Origin: Norana najaformis
Lineage: Eukaryota > Annelida > Clitellata > Crassiclitellata > Hormogastridae
DNA length: 64,000 nt
Direction: 5' to 3'
NCBI GenBank assembly: GCA_964023275.1
Contig: OZ029918.1
Span: 17,960,361 to 18,024,360, forward strand
In this document: piece after piece, positions 29,941 to 40,819 of the stretch
Numbering within the stretch: the first letter of the stretch is position 1
How the letters are laid out: each line of letters starts with the position of its first letter
Translations under genes and position numbers: made by a program
The notes under the pieces: generated by a model
Told to the model about the DNA's origin: nothing
Seen by the model: only the letters and a program-made list of their open reading frames with translations
Databases searched by the model: none

Positions 29941-32900
29941 TCTGCTAAGGTTCATCAGTCACTATAGCTTGCCTATAGTAAAACAGGGAGGAGACCCGAC
30001 CGACGTATCCTTTGATCGTAGACTTGGAACCGACCTGGGCTGATGAATCAAAGTCCTCCGTGCCCACCTTCACGTGGTGCAGACTGTTAGTACCCTTTTC
30101 ATTATGAGAAGGGGAACGAACGGGCACGGCAGGCAAAACCAGGGGAAGGCAATGGCAAACCACCCCTGTGAAAGTGCCAAGAAAACCGTCATGAGAAAAG
30201 ACAATTCATGCAAAACAATAGTCGCAGATGGTGAGACTCCCAGGCTGGAGAGCGACTTAACAGCTACTGGGAAAGAGCGAGATGGAGAGTCAAGAGCAAT
30301 CCGGTCTAATGAAGCAACGGGACCAAAGCCGAAAGGACGTCCAGAGGCGGATCGCACCAGAAAGCAAAGACTCAACCTGAGCTGCAAGAAGAAGATGAAG
30401 ATAGGCACGTGGAATGTGCATAGTATGCAGAGCGGAAAGATGGATGTCATACAGAGAGAGATGAAGCGACTCGAAATATCAGTCATGGGAGTAAGCGAGA
30501 CAAGGTGGAAAGGACAAGGACATTTTAATTGGAATGGCTATAAGATAATAATGTCAGGGCAGGAGGAAAAAGGAAGAAATGGGGTGGCAATCATGTGTGA
30601 TCAGACAAGTGCAAATGCAATAATGGGATATGACACGGTGAGTGACAGAATACTGAGCGTAAGATTTCGGGGAAGGAAGGTTAACATAACAATTGTACAG
30701 GTGTACGCACCAACATCGATAGCAAAAGAAGAAGAGCATGAAAAGTTCTACACTGAGCTGCAAAGTACAATAGATAGAATCCCTAAGGGAGATGTAATAA
30801 TGGTCATTGGTGACTTCAATGCGAAGGTGGGAAAATACGTCGGAGTAGCAGGGGACACGATTGGAGGTCATGGACTAGGAGAACAAAATGAGGCAGGAGA
30901 AAGATTAGTAGAGTTTTGCGATGGGAACAACTTGGGAATAATGAATACATAGTTTGAACAGCTAAAAAGAAGACTGTACACTTGGACGTCACCAGATGGG
31001 AAACATCGGAATCAGATAGATTACATACTGATAAACAAAAGATGGAAAAGCACGATAAGGGATGTAAGAACGAGACCAGGCGCGGATTGTGGAACTGATC
31101 ATGAATTATTAGTGGCAACAGTGCAAACGAAATTGAAGAAATTGAAAAAAGGAGAAAGACCGAACACGTATGACTGCAAAGGAATTACACCGGAATACAG
31201 AACGGAAATAAGGAATAGGTTTGAAATATTAGAGAGGGACGAGACGATGATAGATGAGGACACGAACCACCTGTGGGAGAAGGTGAAGGGAATAATACTA
31301 GAAACTGCTGAGAAACACATTCCGAAGAAAAAGAAAGTCACAACAACTCCGTGGCTCTCGAAGGATGCTATCAACATAGCTGTAGAAAGAAAGGAGGCAA
31401 AAAAAGAAGGAGACAAAAACAAGGTACGAGAAATGAATAGAGCATTCCAAAAGCAAGCACGTATAGACAAAGAAAAACATCTAAATGCAATGTGCAAGGA
31501 AATGGAGGAAGAGGGAAAGAAAGGAAGAACTAAAGAAATGTTTTCAAAAGTGAGGGAAATAACGAGAAAATTCACACCAAGAATGGGATCAATGAGGTCA
31601 AGGGATGGACACATAATCGCAGACGAAGAGGAAATGAAGAACAGATGGAAAGAATACACAGAGGAGCTGTACAGTGAAGATAGGAGAGTAATGAAAGAAC
31701 GAATCGATACATCAGAACATGAAAAGGAACCGGACGTTTTGGAAGCAGAGGTGGAATGGGCAATTAGACAACTGAAGGACAATAAAGCACCGGGTCCGGA
31801 TGGGATACCCATAGAAATGGTAAAAGCAGGAGATGGCGCAATGACAAAGACAATAACAAAAATGTGCAATATCATATGGACAACCGGAAAATGGCCAGAG
31901 GATTGGAAGAGCTCAATCTTTATCCCTATATTCAAAAAAGGAGATGCGAGAGAGTGTGAAAACTACAGGACCATAGCAATGATATCGCACATAAGTAAAA
32001 TACTACTTAAAATAATACATAAAAGAATGGAGAACATAATAGAGAGGGAGCTTCCAGATAACCAAGCAGGATTTAGGAAATCCCACGGAACTCGTGATCA
32101 TATCGCCAACATGTGGTGGATAATGGAGAGACAAAAGAAGTATGGACAAAAATTATACATATGCTTCATTGACTATAGTAAGGCATTCGATTGCATTGAT
32201 CATGAGTTGATGTGGAAAACCTTAATAGAAATGGGAATACCAAGGCACTTGATACAACTTCTTAAGGGATTGTACGAAGAACAGACTGCGGTAATAAGAA
32301 CTGAATTTGGAGATACTGAAAGAATCAAAATAAAGAAAGGAGTGAGGCAGGGATGCATTCTGTCCCCATTTTGACCTATATGCAGAAAGGATAATGAGGA
32401 TGGCGGAAATGGATGGAGCAAAAGAGGGAGTAAAGATAGCGGGAAGAACACTGAATAATCTGAGATACGCAGATGACACAACACTATTAGCAGGTAAAAA
32501 AACAGATCTGGTAGAACTGATAAGAAGGCTGAAGAGAGAGAGCGAGAAAGCAGGACTATACTTCAATATAAAGAAAACGAAGATCATGACAACAGCTGAG
32601 GAGGGCAGTTTTATGGTGGATGGAGAGGAATTAGAGACGGTAACAAGCTTTACATTCTTGGGATCAGTAGTAGAAAGAGAAGGAAAGTGCGATATGGAAA
32701 TAAACCGAAGGGTGGCGATTGGAAAAGCCGCAATGAATGGACTAGAAAAAATATGGAAAGACAAACATGTGAGCACAGACACGAAAAAAAGATTGGTGAG
32801 GGCCTTGATTATACCAACAGTAACATACGGCAGTGAGACGTGGACAATGACCAAGAAAACAGAGAAAAAAATCAATGCTTGTGAAATGTGGATATGGAGG

Positions 32901-33249
32901 AAGATGCTGAGAACATCATGGACGGAGAAAAGGACTAATGAATGGGTACGCAAGGCGATTGGAATTGAGCAAGATGAGACGTTACAACAAACAGTGCTAA
33001 AATCAAAGCTGAGGTTCTTTGGACATGTTATGAGATCAGATGGATTGGAAAAAGAAATGATGCTGGCGTGTGGAGAGGGAAAGAGAAAACAAGGGAGACC
33101 AAGGAAAAAATGGATGGACAAGATACACGAAGCAACTGGAATGAACTTGGCACAACTAAGGGACGCGACATTGGAAAGAAAGAAATGGAGAAGATTGATC
33201 ATGACGGTCGCTAGAGCTCAAAGAGCTGACAGCACAAGGTGACAAGGTG
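29941..33249 (+). mobile_element. RTE (BovB-like) LINE, full length, TSD AACTGTAG
   Basis: A complete-looking 3.3-kb element flanked by AACTGTAG at 29933-29940 and 33250-33257. The 5' leader (AAAACAGGGAGG near 29980; AAGGCAATGGCAAACCACC at about 30147) is shared with the minus-strand copy at 34638-37952. The single ORF covers AP endonuclease (GTWNVHSMQSGKMDVIQREM, then VYAPTS, then IGDFNAKVG), a linker, RT (APGPDGIPIEM, then QAGFRKSHGTRDH, then GVRQGCILSP, YADD at 32466-32477) and a post-RT domain ending near 33242. It is broken by a TAG at 30950-30952 and a small deletion/frameshift at about 32370. Most of the frame is otherwise open, so the element is young but inactive. The 3' end is a short repeat (ACAAGGTGACAAGGTG), as usual for RTE elements. 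Confidence 0.9.
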
Positions 33250-34340
33250 AACTGTAGCCGCCAGTGTTTAGAGAGTGATACGACAAGTATTGTTTCATTC
33301 ATTGAGCAGCAAATGGCATCCAAGTCAGTTGCATGGTTACCAGTGGAGGCACCAGAAATGCCTGCTTAATAATTTGCACTGTAGTAGAGAAACGGTTGAA
33401 ATAATTTGTTCAGTGCTTGACTCCAATGGTGTGGAATTGCAGTGAAAGCGCCGTTTTGATACAGTCTACTACAGCAAAGGTCCCAATTTCGTATGGTGCT
33501 GATGGTTATGCCAAGCTGAAGCCATATGGAATTTGTGTCAGTGAGTGCATTGATGGGTATGCCAGGATCTTAATGTGGACAAGACCAACAATGATCCACA
33601 CATAATTGCAGGATACTTCCTTGAAACAATTCTTGGGAACCAAGGTTGCCCAAGAACTCTTGAGAAGTGACTTTGGCACAGAGAATGTTATAATGCAAGA
33701 ATGTCATTCAGCAATTCTTCCACAGAGATGATAATAGTATTTCTCAAAAGCTACTTAGAAGGAGCAAATAGAGAAAACGAGATATTAGAGTCTTGGTGGG
33801 ATATTCTTCATCGTAAGTGTGCCAACTACTGGATGAATTTTTTTTAGCTAACTGATGAATACTGGTTCATTTGATATGAGTTTCTTGGACAAATTTCCAA
33901 TTCAGTTTGTCTTCATGGGCATAGTTAGGTATGTCAAAAGAATCCTGTCAAGAGTAGTCTGCTTTTTTCATTATAGAAGGTTCAATATTGTAAACTATAA
34001 GGCTGTTATATGTTGATTACTAAATTACGGGAACAAGGGATAGAAGACAGAATATTATCTTGTGGGTTATTTCTTATTGAGAGATTAAATTGTAATCTTT
34101 ATTTAGATAATTACATTAGTGACGATGTTGAACACATTTGGCTTTTGTGAAAGACGTTGCTGTACATTCGCTTCAAACAAGTCTAGCCCAACTCATTGTT
34201 TCCTGTGTGTTATCCAAATGCCAAACACAATCCACCATAGTCCTTTACTAGTCTTTGTGAGTGCTGTCGGTCTATAGTACATTATTGACCCAGCACTAAA
34301 TTCTGACAGGCTTCCTTGGAACAATGATTTAGGTAGATGT
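33250..34340 (+). pseudogene. Integrase-core transposon gene, catalytic part (continuation)
   Basis: Downstream of the RTE insertion the fragments QLHGYQWRHQKCLLNNLHCS, then ETVEIICSVLDSNGVEL, then YYSKGPNFVWC appear in successive frames. Further fragments are LKPYGICVSECIDGYARI, NNDPHIIAGYF, NRENEILESWWDILH and IQFVFMGIV. The pattern G-P-N-x-x-W ... KPYGI..xxxxDGxxR ... NNDPxxIAxYF ... E.WW..L is that of the integrase-like DDE core of the family whose N-terminal part lies at 29780-29940. At least two frameshifts and several stops make it a pseudogene. It is probably a DNA-transposon relic, though a domesticated host gene copy is not excluded. Confidence 0.6.
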
Positions 34341-34625
34341 AATTAATGCAATTTTTATCATGCACTGTTTAGATCATATCTAGTCTGCAGTAAGTAGCTA
34401 TTTAATGCGTACTGTACTAGATATTTTCTAATTCCCATCTGTCATCAAAAGTCCAAACACCATGAACCAAGTATGAAGATTTGAGTTTACAATTATGAAA
34501 ATTTTATTGCATATTACCATAAACTTTTGCCTATTTGATCAGGTACATGTACTCCAACTGCTTGACTCCGAATGCATATGCATTTAACCTATTCATCTGG
34601 TACTCAAATCAGTGCGTAATATTAA
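34341..34625. other. Unassigned DNA between the two RTE copies
   Basis: AT-rich with no frame; separates the relic integrase gene from the minus-strand RTE element. Confidence 0.4.
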
Positions 34626-34637
34626 GGCAGGGAGACA

Positions 34638-37600
34638 CCTTTACACCTTGTGCCGTCGGTTCCTGGAACCCTAGCAACCGCCATGACCAGCCTTCTCCAT
34701 TCTCTTCTGTCCATTGCCACATCCCTCAGCTGCGCAAGATTCATTGCCGTCCTTCTCTGCACCTCCTCCATCCATCTAGTTCTCGGTCGTCCTCTTCTCC
34801 TCGTCCCCTCTCCACACGCCAACATCATCGCTTTCTCCAGTCCATCAGCGTGCATCACATGTCCAAAGTACATCATCTTCTGCCTGCTGGCTCTTTGATT
34901 CAAAGTCAGATCACCTCTTAGATCACCTATCTCCTGTAGTACTGACTCATTTGTTCTCTTTTCCCTCCACGATATCCTCAGGAGTTTACTCCATATCCAC
35001 ATTTCACATGCTGCGATTTTATCCTCCAAGCCTTTCGTTTTTGTCCATGCCTCGCTTCCATATAATATTATGGGGAAGATCATAGCTTTGACAAGTCCTG
35101 TCTTTGTCTTCATGCTCACGTGTCTGTCCTTCCATATCTTTTCCATTCCTTGCATTGCAGTTTTGCCTAGTGCGATTCTCCTTCTCACCTCTCCATTGCA
35201 CCTGCCCTCTCTCTCTATTAATGATCCCAGAAATGAGAAACTTGTTACAACCTCTATGTTTTCTCCATCCATCTCAAAAGTATCCCATTCTGCCGTCGTC
35301 ATGATCTTAGTCTTTTTGATGTTGAAGTATAGCCCTGCCTTTTCACTTTCCCTCTTTAGTCGACGTATAAGTTCAACAAGATCATCCTTTTTCCCTGCTA
35401 TAAGTGTTGTATCATCTGCGTATCTTAAGTTGTTTAATATCCTCCCTGCTATCCTCACTCCTTCCTCCGCCCCATCCAATTCCACCATCCGCATTATTCT
35501 TTCTGCATACAGGTTGAACAGAGTCGGAGATAGTATGCAACCCTGTCTCACCCCCTTCCCAATTCTAATTTTCTCAGTGTCTCCATGTTCTGTCCTGATT
35601 ACTGCCTCTTGATTCTCCTATAGGCTCTTGAGAAGCATGATGAGATGCCTTGGTATTCCCATCTCTTCTAAGGTTTTCCACATTAGTGAATGATTTATAC
35701 AATCAAAGGCTTTGCTGTAATCTATGAAACATAGGTGTACCTCCTGCCCATATTCTAGTTGCCTCTCCATCAGCCATCTTACATTCGCAATATGATCTCA
35801 TGTTCCCCGCGCCTTCCTAAAGCCTGCTTGATTTACTGGCAGCTCTACTTCCACTGTACTCTCCATCCTTTTGTGTATTATCTTGAGCAATATCTTACTT
35901 GTGTGTGAGATCAATGCAATGGTGCGATAGTTATCGCATTCTTTGGCATCTCCTTTCTTGAAGATGGGTATGAAAATAGAGCTCCTCCAATCTCTCGGCC
36001 ATTCTCCTGTATTCCATATCTGATTGCATAATGTCGTTATGCACTCTTTCATTTCTTCCCCTCCTGCTTTGATCATCTCTATTGGTATCCCGTCTGTCCC
36101 CGGTGCTTTGTTGTCCTTGAGTTGCTGTATGGCCCATTCAACTTCACTCTTCATTATTGCTGGTTCTCGTTCGAAGGTTGTCTGGTCTATCTGTTCTTCT
36201 TTAACTCGCGAGTCCTTGGTGTACAGTTTCTCAGTGTATTCCCTCCATCTCTCTTTAACTTCCTCCCCCTCCCTGATCACGTTGCCTTCTTTGCTTCTTA
36301 GTGCTCCCATTCGCGGTGTGAATTTTCCAGTTAGTGTCTTCACCTTTGCAAACATGTCTCTTGTTCTTCCCCTTCTTCCATCTTCTTCCATCTCTATGCA
36401 CGTTTTGGCTAGATAATCTTCTTTGCTTTTCCGCGCCAGCTTTTGAAATTCCTTGTCCAGGGCCCTTACTTCTGCTTTCTTCCCTGCAGATCTCGCTTTC
36501 CTCCTTGCTTCTGCGACCTTTACTGCCATGTCTGATAACCATGGTGATGTCTTCTTTCTCTGCTTCTTTGGTATGAATTCCTCCCCTCCTTCGTGTATTA
36601 TTGTCTTCATTTCCTCCCACATATCATCCGCATTTGTTTCTTCGTCCAGTCTCAAAGCCTCAAAACGGTTTTCCGTCGCAATTCTATATTCTGACGCTAC
36701 ATCTCTGCAGTCATATCCCAACATATGCTCCCCACGTTTCAGTCTTTTAAGTTTTATTCTCAGAGTGGCCACCAACAGTTCATGATCTGTTCCACAGTCT
36801 GCTCCTGGTCTTGTCCTTACGTCCCTTACCGAACTTTTCCATCTCTGCTTCACCAGCATATAGTCTATCTGATTTCTGTATTTTCCATCTGGCGACGTCC
36901 ACGTGTATAATCTTCTTTTTGGCTGCTCAAACCATGTATTTGTGATCCTCAGCTCGTTGGCATCGCAAAAGTCCACCAGCCTTGTCCCTGCTTCATTTCG
37001 CTCTCCAAGTCCATTTTTTCCAGCCGATGCTGATCCTTTAACATTGCTCTGTCCCACCTTAGCATTGAAATCTCCAATGATCATCAAGACGTCTCCTTTA
37101 GGCACATTGTCTAATGTCTCCTGTAGTCCGCTGTAAAAGCGATCATGCTCTTCTTCCTCCGCCACCGATGTTGGTGCGTATATTTGTACGACAGTCATGT
37201 TGATTTCCTTTCCTCTAAATCTGACACTCATGATTCGGTCATTTACCGTGTCGTAACCCATTATCACCGCCGAGCTGCCCTTGTCACATATCGTCGCCAC
37301 TCCATTCCTCCTTCCTTCAACCGATCCAGACATTATTACCCTGTGATCCCCTGATGCAAAGTGCCCTTGGCCCTTCCATCTCGTCTCACTCAGTCCTACT
37401 ATTGCCAAACCCAGCCTCACCATTTCTCCTTTTATCACTTCCAGCTTTCCCAGTTGCATGCTTCTCACGTTCCAAGTGCCCATCTTCATCTGCATCCCAC
37501 AGCTCAGGTTGAGTCGTTTGTCCCTGATCCTATCCGCCGCTGAACTTCCTTGCGGGTTTGGTTCAGTCGCTTCATCTCTTCTAAGGCCTCCCGACTCACC

Positions 37601-37952
37601 ATATCGCTCTTCTCCAGTAGCTATTGAGTCGTCCTCAGGCCTGGAGGCTCCACCATTGACGACTATCTTTAGATCATGAATTATGCTTGTCATGACAGTT
37701 TTCTTGGCAAAAAACAGAGGTGGTTTGCCGTTGCCTTCCTCTGGTTTGCCTGCCGTGCCCGTTCATTCCTCTCTTATAATATAAGAGAGTACTAACAGTT
37801 CGCCCCACGAGAAGGTGGGCACGGCGGACTTTAGTCCGCTCGCCCAGGTCGGGTTCGAGTCTACGCTCATAGAGTCGTCGGTCAAATCACCTCCCTGTTT
37901 TACTCCCTTGGAGTATACTCCATGTGAGTGGCGAGTCGGACCTTCGTGAACC
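34638..37952 (-). mobile_element. RTE (BovB-like) LINE, full length, TSD GGCAGGGAGACA
   Basis: A 3.3-kb copy of the same family as 29941-33249 in the opposite orientation. It is flanked by a perfect 12-bp duplication, GGCAGGGAGACA, at 34626-34637 and 37953-37964. The minus-strand ORF from 37693 holds the AP endonuclease (GTWNVRSMQLGKLEVIKGEM, then IGDFNAKVGQ), the linker and the first half of RT. It is stopped by TGA at 35798-35800 and TAG at 35618-35620, both in the same frame. The rest (35551-34622) includes GVRQGCILSPTLFNLYAERI, YADD at 35411-35422 and the post-RT domain. With only two nonsense changes in about 1000 codons it is the better-preserved copy. Its 5' leader is longer than in the plus-strand copy. 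Confidence 0.9.
35798..37693 (-). pseudogene. RTE ORF: endonuclease and first half of RT
   Basis: A 631-codon open stretch. AP endonuclease occupies about residues 75-310: GTWNVRSM at the start, ETRWKGQGHF, APTSVAEEEEH, GDFNAKVG, then DYMLVKQRW and CGTDHELLVA. A charged linker reaches about residue 470, and RT begins with KAPGTDGIPIEM and IPIFKKGDAKECDNYRTIAL. It ends QAGFRKARGT at the TGA. The reading frame continues after the stop, so this is one nonsense mutation in the original single ORF. Confidence 0.85.
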
Positions 37953-38523
37953 GGCAGGGAGACAGTCTACCAGATATGTTGTTTTTAAATTTATCAGCCT
38001 TCGTTACATTAATTTTGTCTTTTTAAACAGCTATATAATCATTTATGATTTTAAATTTTTATTTTCCAGCTAGTATTTTCCTTTCTGTCTCACTTGTCAG
38101 ATAAGTTTTAATTATTCATTTCTTCTTTGTATCTATTTTGGTGTCATTGTGTGCGGACATCGTGTGACCTGTGTTTTCTGTTTTATTACCTGATGGCACA
38201 GTGGAATTCCAACCAAAATGTTGTAATTGTTTATGGTTTCTAGGTCCACACTAATACTGGCTGGCCTTCTTTTAATTTTCTGTGTTCTTGAGTCCTCCAT
38301 GAACTGAAGAACTGCTCTTCTGTTACTTAGGTCATGCCTATTATCTACTGTGCTTAGTTTCCTTGTGTCTTTAACTTCCGTCTCTTACTCTGGCTACCTC
38401 ATTAAGTAGCCCGCTTTTGTACTTTATTTAGTTCATTATAAACTCCTCCTTAGCAAATCTGATGGAAATAGGTCTGCTGCTAGATTTACTCATGCATCGC
38501 TACGGTCTGTTCTGTTTTGGAAC

Positions 38524-39192
38524 TTGGCTCAAGCCCATTCATTTTATCTTATTCCTGGTACTGCTGCATTTTCAGCTCACTCATATATCCTACTGCTATC
38601 TAATATCAGTAACATTAAGTTCCGCCCTGGGTTGATTGTAATTTCACACAGAACATCTGTTGCACGTCATGTATTGCCTATGTATTTGTTTTTGTTGCTT
38701 CTTTTGGCTGGTGATGTTGAAATAAATCCTGGACCAGTTAGATTTCAGAGTTTGGATATCAGTCAGTTAAATATTTGTGCCCTTCATAATAAAGCTGCTG
38801 ACCTAAACAATTTCCTTTGTGAGCATTCCTTGCACACACTTACCCTTACTGAGACCAGGCTTCATCCTAGTGACACACCTGGATTCATTTCTGACCTTAC
38901 TCCCCCAACTTTCTCTATGCTGAATGAACCTCGGTGCAGTGGTAATGGTGGTGGGCTTGCCTTTCTTTTTAAGTCATATCTGCCACTGAAAAAATTCACT
39001 CTGTCTGTTCTTGCACCCAAGTCATTTGAAGTCCTGGCTGCTACTGTCATTTCGGGCAATAAACAGGTATTGCTTGTAAATATTTATCGTCCACCATCCT
39101 TCTCTTTGACTGATTTTCTTAATGAATTCCAGACACTACTTGAATATTTGATTTCCAACCCCTCTGAAATAGTTATTATGGGTGACTTTTAA
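38524..39192 (+). pseudogene. LINE ORF2 N-terminus with 2A-like peptide and AP endonuclease
   Basis: A 222-codon frame. Residues 1-62 include a hydrophobic stretch (MYLFLLLLLA). The 2A-like motif G-D-V-E-I-N-P-G-P follows at residues 63-71 (38710-38736), then VRFQSLDISQLNICALHNKA, where the endonuclease begins, TLTETRLHPSDTPGF and VNIYRPPSFSLTDFL. In 2A peptides the ribosome skips the bond between the last Gly and Pro. This would release a short hydrophobic leader of 70 residues from the endonuclease/RT protein. The start codon is uncertain because upstream frames are closed; the first in-frame residue is an AUG-like codon choice by the reading frame only. The frame breaks at GDF. Confidence 0.75.
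38710..38736 (+). promoter_or_regulatory. 2A-like ribosome-skipping motif
   Basis: Encodes GDVEINPGP, a full match to the D-(V/I)-E-x-N-P-G-P consensus. A Leu-rich helix precedes it and PVRF follows. The skip would occur between codons 38731-38733 and 38734-38736. Confidence 0.75.
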
Positions 39193-40320
39193 TATTCTTC
39201 TTGATGTAACTTGACGTAACATTGTTCTTCATCATTTCTTGATATGTTGGAAGGGTTTGACATGAAACAACTTGTTACCTTTCCTACACATAATAAAGGC
39301 CACACCTTGGATGTCTTGATAACTCGTTCTGATTCGAATTCCCTTCATTCTGTCACTCCTGTTGAGTCCTATCTATCAGATCATGTTGCAATTTTTTTAA
39401 ATTTGACTTCCCATTTAAACCACCCCCAAATTACAAAACTCTTAAATTTCATCCTTGGCACAAAATTGATCTAAATAAGCTGAAGAATGATATCTTAACA
39501 TCTCCATTGTGGTGAGCTCCTGCACAAACATCTAATGAGCTAGCTATATAGTTCCAGCCTACTTTAACTGAGCTTCTTGACAGGCAAATTCCTTTTAGAA
39601 CCATGAGAGTGATAGAATGCACACCACAGCCTTGGTTCAACTCTGCCATTTCTGAAGCTAAATGTTGCAGAAGTCAGTTAGTGCGTTGGTGGATGGCTTT
39701 GCTGCGTTCTCTGCTACCTAAGACCTAGACAGTGAATTTTTGACCTTTTATGCTGATAAGATTTCAGGTATTAGGCTGAAATTTTTTGGTTATTCGGTAT
39801 CTGATAAATTTCTTCATCCTAGTTTTTTTCCTCCATTCTTAGATTACTTTCAGCCAACAACTCTTGCAGAGGTTTGCAGACTCATATTTTCTTCACCTAG
39901 CGAAATCCATCTCATTGACACCATTCCTACATCTTTTCTGAAAGAATGCTTTGATGTCCTGGGTCTGACCATTACATCAATTATCAATTTCTCATTGCTT
40001 GAAGGATCCTTCCCATCTGCTTTTGCTCATGCCATAGTTCATCCTCTGCTAAAGAAACCTTCTACTGACCTGGGTGACCTGTCTAATTTCAGACCCATCT
40101 CAACTTTAAATTTTGTATCTAAAATTCTTCAAGGGGGAGTTTTGAATTGTATGCAAACCCACCTATCTTCCAACTTGCTAATCTCTCCATTTCAGTCCAC
40201 TTACTGGAAGTTTCATTCAACAGAATCTGCACTTCTTGCTGTTCATAATGATATCATGTGCTCCATGGATAAGGGTAAGGATATCAAGGACTTTAAGATC
40301 ATGCGGTTAGTGAACTAGTT

Positions 40321-40815
40321 TTAAGAAGCTGCATGTTTGAAAGTATGACAAACTCAACAGTTTCTGAAAAGAAGGGACAAGGCCAAAATGAACTTTAGGT
40401 TAAACAGGCATGGCAATATATTTTATTGACTGCAAGTCTTGCACACAGTTTTGACCTGCTCACAGAAGTTTATTGGAATCAGTTTACATAAGAACAGAAA
40501 CTCAGGGAAGACATGACGAATATCCATCAACAAAATTCATATGAAATCCTGGACCAACAAACAGCATAAATACTGTTTGAAAGGAAACGTTATAAATAAT
40601 GTCATCAATCATTTATGCAACACAGATGCATTGCAATGACATGAGTTTCACAACTAACTGTAGGTCTACACAGAAGAAATGCTGTAAATACTTAATGAAG
40701 AAAACAACTAACTGTACACAGAAGAAATGCTGTTGATACTTCATAAAGAAAGGAAAGTGTGGTACAGCTGGTCCTTTCTGTGGCATATAAGAATTGTTAC
40801 AACATTCTTCAAGTT
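40321..40815. other. Unassigned DNA with a short tandem duplication
   Basis: Two diverged copies of an approximately 57-bp unit (CAACTAACTGTA, then CACAGAAGAAATGCTGT) lie at about 40650-40760. No coding region recognised. Confidence 0.4.
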
Positions 40816-40819
40816 TAAA

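Larger units (their letters stand above)
37965..40320 (+). mobile_element. CR1-type LINE of the 2A family, 5' part preserved
   Basis: The 5' leader (37965-38523) is shared with 25299-25575 and partly with the minus-strand copy near 7700. The ORF starts near 38524 and carries a 2A-like motif, then an AP endonuclease and the first part of RT. A one-base frameshift at about 39188, in the GDFNI motif, splits the endonuclease; SDHVAIFLNL follows in another frame at about 39382. RT resumes at 39740-40318 with TPTSFLKECFD-like wording, NFRPISTLNFVSKIL and FHSTESALLAVHNDIMCSMD. It then ends abruptly before the catalytic motif. Loss of the 3' end with a kept 5' end is the reverse of normal LINE truncation and implies a later deletion. 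Confidence 0.75.

Noticed and set aside
30554-36785. Many long frames opposite the RTE elements (for example 32222-33202 minus and 35070-35612 plus)
   Set aside because: They are antisense shadows of purine-rich LINE coding strands, with low-complexity Ser/Leu/Phe composition.
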